From Acidimicrobiales bacterium (GTDB lineage: Bacteria; Actinomycetota; Acidimicrobiia; Acidimicrobiales; Poriferisodalaceae): a stretch of 64,000 nucleotides of DNA. Positions 61,554 through 64,000 of the stretch are shown here, piece after piece. Location of the stretch: positions 1 to 64,000 of the forward strand of contig JASLTG010000006.1 of NCBI GenBank assembly GCA_030743005.1. Direction: 5' to 3'. Made by a program: the position numbers and the translations under genes. Numbering within the stretch: position 1 is the stretch's first letter; every line of letters starts with the position of its first letter. The notes under the pieces are model-generated. The model was not told the DNA's origin and did no database searches. It was given only the letters and a program-made list of their open reading frames with translations.

Positions 61554-62642
61554 ATGGATCGCCCGATGCGTGAGGAACAGCGTCCCCCCGACGACGCAAT
61601 AATTGAATTAGCTCCAAACGTTCGACGACTCCAATTGCCAATGTCTATGCCAGGTCTAGGACATGTCAACTGCTACATACTCGACGACGAGCGCGGCGCC
61701 GCGCTGGTTGATCCAGGGTTACCGGGCCCTACCAACTGGAAAGCTCTCATGGCAGGCCTTCAACAGGCAGAGGTGCCTCCCGAGCGTGTCCATTCGATAG
61801 TCGTTACTCACAGCCATCCGGACCATTTCGGTGCCGCTGGACACTTTCACGAGAAGTACGGCTGCGAAGTCATCACACATAAGAATTTTCGAATGTGGTG
61901 GAACTTAGATGAGGAAGATGACGAGCCGCTCCAAAATGTTTCCTCTGCTGACGATAACGCTCAACTCCGCGACGATCCCCTTTTCGCCGGGCTTGAGACC
62001 GGTCCAAGAGGGCCTACTCCTTGGGGCGGTGAGCGTTACAAGATGCCGTGGCATCGCCAACTTGGTTACGCGATGATGAGAAAAGGTTGGGGTGGGGCTT
62101 GGTTCTCGACTCCAAAACCAACGAAGCGGATTGAGGATGCGGACCGCATCAACCTCGCCCGACGTGAATTTGTTGCCGTTCATACTCCTGGACATACCAC
62201 TGACCATCTATGTCTGTACGACCCCGAGACCGGCCTGATGCTTTGCGGAGACCACGTCTTACCTACCATCACACCGCACATCTCGGGTTTCGGGCCGGCA
62301 GCTGATCCTTTGAAGGATTTTTTTGGCAGTCTCGACCGAGTGGCAGCCTTTGAGGGTGTCAAATTGGGTCTACCCGCGCACGGTCAACCATTTACAAACC
62401 TTTCCCAACGTGTAGAAGACATCAAACGTCATCATGAGGAACGCCTTGACTTACTTCGGGAAGCCTCCGACAAGTTAGGTCGGGCTTCCGTTCAGAAGTA
62501 CATGAAGGAACTTTTCCAACAACGTTCCTGGGGACCCATGGCTGAGTCGGAAACATTTGCCCATCTTGAGCACCTGCGACAGATTGGCGAAAATGATGCG
62601 ACCCGCGCCTCTAGCGGCATATTGGAATATTCCTTCAGGTAG
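61554..62642 (+). CDS. MBL-fold metallo-hydrolase
   Basis: A 362-residue metallo-beta-lactamase-fold protein. The metal motif is VVTHSHPDHFGAAGHF. A later HTPGHTTDHLCLYD and CGDHVLP give further ligands, and LPAHGQPFTN the last His. A C-terminal helical domain (about 285-362) resembles that of LACTB2-like or glyoxalase II-like hydrolases with a winged-helix tail. The substrate is unknown. It is probably co-transcribed with orn. Confidence 0.88.
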   Translation: MDRPMREEQRPPDDAIIELAPNVRRLQLPMSMPGLGHVNCYILDDERGAALVDPGLPGPTNWKALMAGLQQAEVPPERVHSIVVTHSHPDHFGAAGHFHEKYGCEVITHKNFRMWWNLDEEDDEPLQNVSSADDNAQLRDDPLFAGLETGPRGPTPWGGERYKMPWHRQLGYAMMRKGWGGAWFSTPKPTKRIEDADRINLARREFVAVHTPGHTTDHLCLYDPETGLMLCGDHVLPTITPHISGFGPAADPLKDFFGSLDRVAAFEGVKLGLPAHGQPFTNLSQRVEDIKRHHEERLDLLREASDKLGRASVQKYMKELFQQRSWGPMAESETFAHLEHLRQIGENDATRASSGILEYSFR

Positions 62643-62809
62643 GTCTTCGTAGCCAGAAGATTCCCCATAAGTGGAAGCGTCTATCAGGCAAGCTACCCTC
62701 ATGGTTTGCATTATTAATGCTTGGTCGATTTTATTCGTTTGACCCGGCCCTGGCATTTGTGATGGCCTTTATTTAGTTAATCCTCTTAGGCAAGAATTGT
62801 TTGAAGATC

Positions 62810-62998
62810 ATGCGTAATTATTTATCCCCAAGTTGGCCGTGTGCTCCAAGCACGGTGAAGCGCGCGCTTTGTCATTCCGTCGCGTCCAACTCACGCGTGT
62901 CAACCAAATTCAATAACGGCTTTGCTTCGATGCGTCCGGCTACTTATTTCACCGGAATTAAGCATCAGGCATGGCGGCCTTCGGAGGAGCAGATGTAG
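62810..62998 (+). CDS. Possible upstream ORF of the WhiB7-like gene
   Basis: A 62-codon frame starting ATGCGTAATTAT (62810) and ending ATG TAG (62993-62998). The peptide (MRNYLSPSWPCAPSTVKRAL at the start) has no recognisable domain, so it is probably a leader peptide rather than a functional protein, or not translated in full. Its end covers the antiterminator arm, as expected for a sensing uORF. Confidence 0.35.
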   Translation: MRNYLSPSWPCAPSTVKRALCHSVASNSRVSTKFNNGFASMRPATYFTGIKHQAWRPSEEQM

Positions 62999-63027
62999 CT
63001 GCAAAAGCACATCAAATAATCCACTGA

Positions 63028-63053
63028 AAGGCCGCCGGTACACCGGCGGCCTT
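63028..63053 (+). terminator. Terminator hairpin in the WhiB7-like leader
   Basis: The arms 63028-63038 (aaggccgccgg) and 63043-63053 (ccggcggcctt) form an 11-bp, GC-rich stem with a 4-base loop, followed by a moderately U-rich tract (attgctttt). It sits 65 bases before the WhiB start codon, so it would stop transcription before the gene unless disrupted. Confidence 0.8.
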
Positions 63054-63117
63054 ATTGCTTTTATCCCCCAAACAAAAAGTCCTTATTTAGTCAACAGAAA
63101 GAACAACGGAGAATCCA

Positions 63118-63447
63118 ATGCTTGAGCTCCTCATTGAAACCGAAGACGAATGGAATGTTGCTGGTCGATGCAACGACAACAACGGAACTTTGACTCATTT
63201 GTTCTTTTCGGACAACACCAACCATCAAGCGCGAGCAAAAGCAATGTGTGCCAAATGTCCTGTCTCCATTGAATGCCTAGATGCCGCACTTAGCCGCAAG
63301 GAGTTATGGGGTATTTGGGGTGGCGAATTGATCGAGAATGGACGAATCATGGTAGGGAAACGTGGTCGAGGACGTCCTCCCAAAGAGCCTCGCCCGATTC
63401 TTGTAATCAACGAAGTTCCGGTCCCACCCGAACTGATTCCTGCTTAA
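63118..63447 (+). CDS. WhiB-family transcription regulator, WhiB7-like with AT-hook
   Basis: A 109-residue Wbl protein. The four [4Fe-4S] Cys are C18, C44, C47 and C53, and GIWGGE (65-70) is the conserved turn that contacts the main sigma factor. The C-terminus has an AT-hook, KRGRGRPPK (81-89), the feature that sets WhiB7 apart from other Wbl proteins. WhiB7 activates intrinsic antibiotic-resistance genes after ribosome stress. A GGAGA lies six bases before the ATG. The leader upstream has an attenuator layout, also typical for whiB7. Orthology is likely but not proven. Confidence 0.88.
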   Translation: MLELLIETEDEWNVAGRCNDNNGTLTHLFFSDNTNHQARAKAMCAKCPVSIECLDAALSRKELWGIWGGELIENGRIMVGKRGRGRPPKEPRPILVINEVPVPPELIPA

Positions 63448-63562
63448 TCGACAGAGGAGTTGTTGCCCCCAGCTTCTCCTCTGACAGACCACCGGCGCGT
63501 AACCGCTGAGGGCTGCCGAAATGGCCGCCCACCAGCAAGCCGCAAGAACCGGTCCGGTCGAG

Positions 63563-63591
63563 GAGCCCCCGGGTTAACTACCCGGGGGCTC
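63563..63591 (+). terminator. Terminator hairpin after the WhiB-like gene
   Basis: A perfect 12-bp, GC-rich stem (63563-63574 with 63580-63591) and a 5-base loop, 116 bases after the WhiB stop. No U tract follows, as is common in Actinobacteria. It separates the WhiB gene from the thioredoxin-like gene. Confidence 0.75.
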
Positions 63592-63652
63592 TGACGCGTT
63601 CAAGAGGTACCGTGACCCATAGAAGTCCCTCAATCCGACGCTCGAGAGCAAC

Positions 63653-64000
63653 ATGGCCCCTTCTTGGAGACGACCACTAATTGGTTTCTTGTGTCTGTAC
63701 TTGGTGGGCGCATCGATCTTCTTGTTGTCGGGTGCAGGTGGTCGATCAGACAACGCGAATTCAAATCTTGGTGAGTTCCGCAGTGGAACTAACGAACCTC
63801 TGTACCTTCTTGAATTCTCCACCTTTGATGGAGACCAGAGGTCTCTTTCTATATTTTCGGGGCGCCCTCTGATTGTTAACTTCTTCGCATCCTGGTGTAC
63901 TCCCTGCGTCAAAGAAATGCCCGATTTCGAAAGACTTCATGGGAGCCATGGCGACCAACTTAATATCCTGGGTCTAGCAGTCGAAGGCGCTCGACCCGCA
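63653..64000 (+). CDS. TlpA/ResA-like thioredoxin-fold protein, 3' end cut by window edge
   Basis: The frame opens at ATG 63653 and is open for 116 codons to the right edge. Residues 9-28 form a signal anchor (LIGFLCLYLVGASIFLLSG). A periplasmic thioredoxin fold follows: RPLIVNFFASWCTPCVKEMP, with the C82-x2-C85 pair. Such proteins reduce apocytochrome c haem-binding cysteines or other extracytoplasmic disulfides, which fits the many cytochromes c in the window. The second half is missing. Confidence 0.88.
   Translation, partial: MAPSWRRPLIGFLCLYLVGASIFLLSGAGGRSDNANSNLGEFRSGTNEPLYLLEFSTFDGDQRSLSIFSGRPLIVNFFASWCTPCVKEMPDFERLHGSHGDQLNILGLAVEGARPA

Larger units (their letters stand above)
62643..63117 (+). 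promoter_or_regulatory. WhiB7-like gene leader with attenuator layout
   Basis: A 475-base region before the WhiB-like gene. An AT-rich patch with a TTGACC -35-like box (62739-62744) may mark the promoter, but no clear -10 is visible. A 62-codon open frame runs from 62810 to 62998. A 9-base arm GGCGGCCTT at 62973-62981 is followed by GGAGGAG (62983-62989) and ATG-TAG (62993-62998). A strong terminator hairpin is at 63028-63053. The 9-base arm can pair perfectly with the terminator's 5' arm (63028-63036) and would then block it. whiB7 genes in other actinobacteria are known to be controlled through such leader translation. Confidence 0.6.

Overview
The window looks like a chromosomal segment from an actinobacterium, most likely a marine-type member of class Acidimicrobiia with roughly balanced base composition. 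The case rests on a WhiB protein, a mycothiol glycosyltransferase (MshA), an F420-type luciferase-like oxidoreductase, a menaquinone pathway enzyme (MenB), a Tat-type Rieske subunit, and the tRNA-Thr/tRNA-Met/tRNA-Trp-secE-nusG-rplK-rplA-rplJ order typical of Actinobacteria. The taxon is inferred from gene content; no 16S rRNA is present. I see no prophage, insertion sequence or CRISPR array.

Layout. 1-3374 (minus): ribosomal and transcription block rplJ (cut by the left edge, with a repetitive acidic tail), rplA, rplK, nusG, secE and tRNA-Trp. 3477-4688: anti-sigma and ECF sigma genes between tRNA-Trp and tRNA-Met/tRNA-Thr. 4777-12025: metabolic genes (GNAT, menB, F420 oxidoreductase, a rhodanese/cysteine-dioxygenase/crotonase operon, tRNA-Tyr, yajQ, htpX, HAD phosphatase). 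12043-46012 (all minus): a very long respiratory block. Read in the direction of transcription it is a b6-type cytochrome bc complex with a ferredoxin and cytochromes c, a full 14-gene nuoA-N operon, a second 11-gene nuo operon lacking E, F and G, a MidA/NDUFAF7-type methyltransferase, and acetyl-CoA synthetase. 46403-48506 (plus): a divergent membrane cytochrome c and a geranylgeranyl/menaquinone-reductase-like flavoprotein. 48565-60901: hemC-hemD-HAD, then a moaD-like/mshA/ybjN/proC/SAM-adenosyltransferase operon, a phosphatase, a CobW GTPase, an amidohydrolase, tRNA-Lys, ybaK and dut. 60977-64000 (plus): orn, an MBL hydrolase, a WhiB7-like regulator behind an attenuator-like leader, and the start of a TlpA-like thioredoxin.

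How the genes work together. The centre of the window is a quinone-linked electron transport chain: two different complex I enzymes feed a menaquinone pool, and a b6-type bc complex with a diheme cytochrome c oxidises it. MenB and the reductase at 47241 could serve menaquinone synthesis and side-chain reduction, and hemC/hemD could supply haem. The two complex I copies are not simple duplicates. NuoD1 of the 11-subunit enzyme has Trp where the quinone-binding Tyr is expected, and it carries the Arg that NDUFAF7 methylates in mitochondria. NuoD2 has the usual Tyr and a Thr at the Arg site. The MidA gene lies directly after the 11-subunit operon. NuoL1 also has a run of six His-Gly-Asp-Asp units.

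The other notable system is the leader of the WhiB7-like gene. A 9-base arm lying directly upstream of a Shine-Dalgarno sequence and an ATG-TAG start-stop pair can pair with the 5' arm of a strong terminator. This is the expected layout of translation-controlled attenuation. All functional statements are inferred from sequence and family knowledge; no searches were run.
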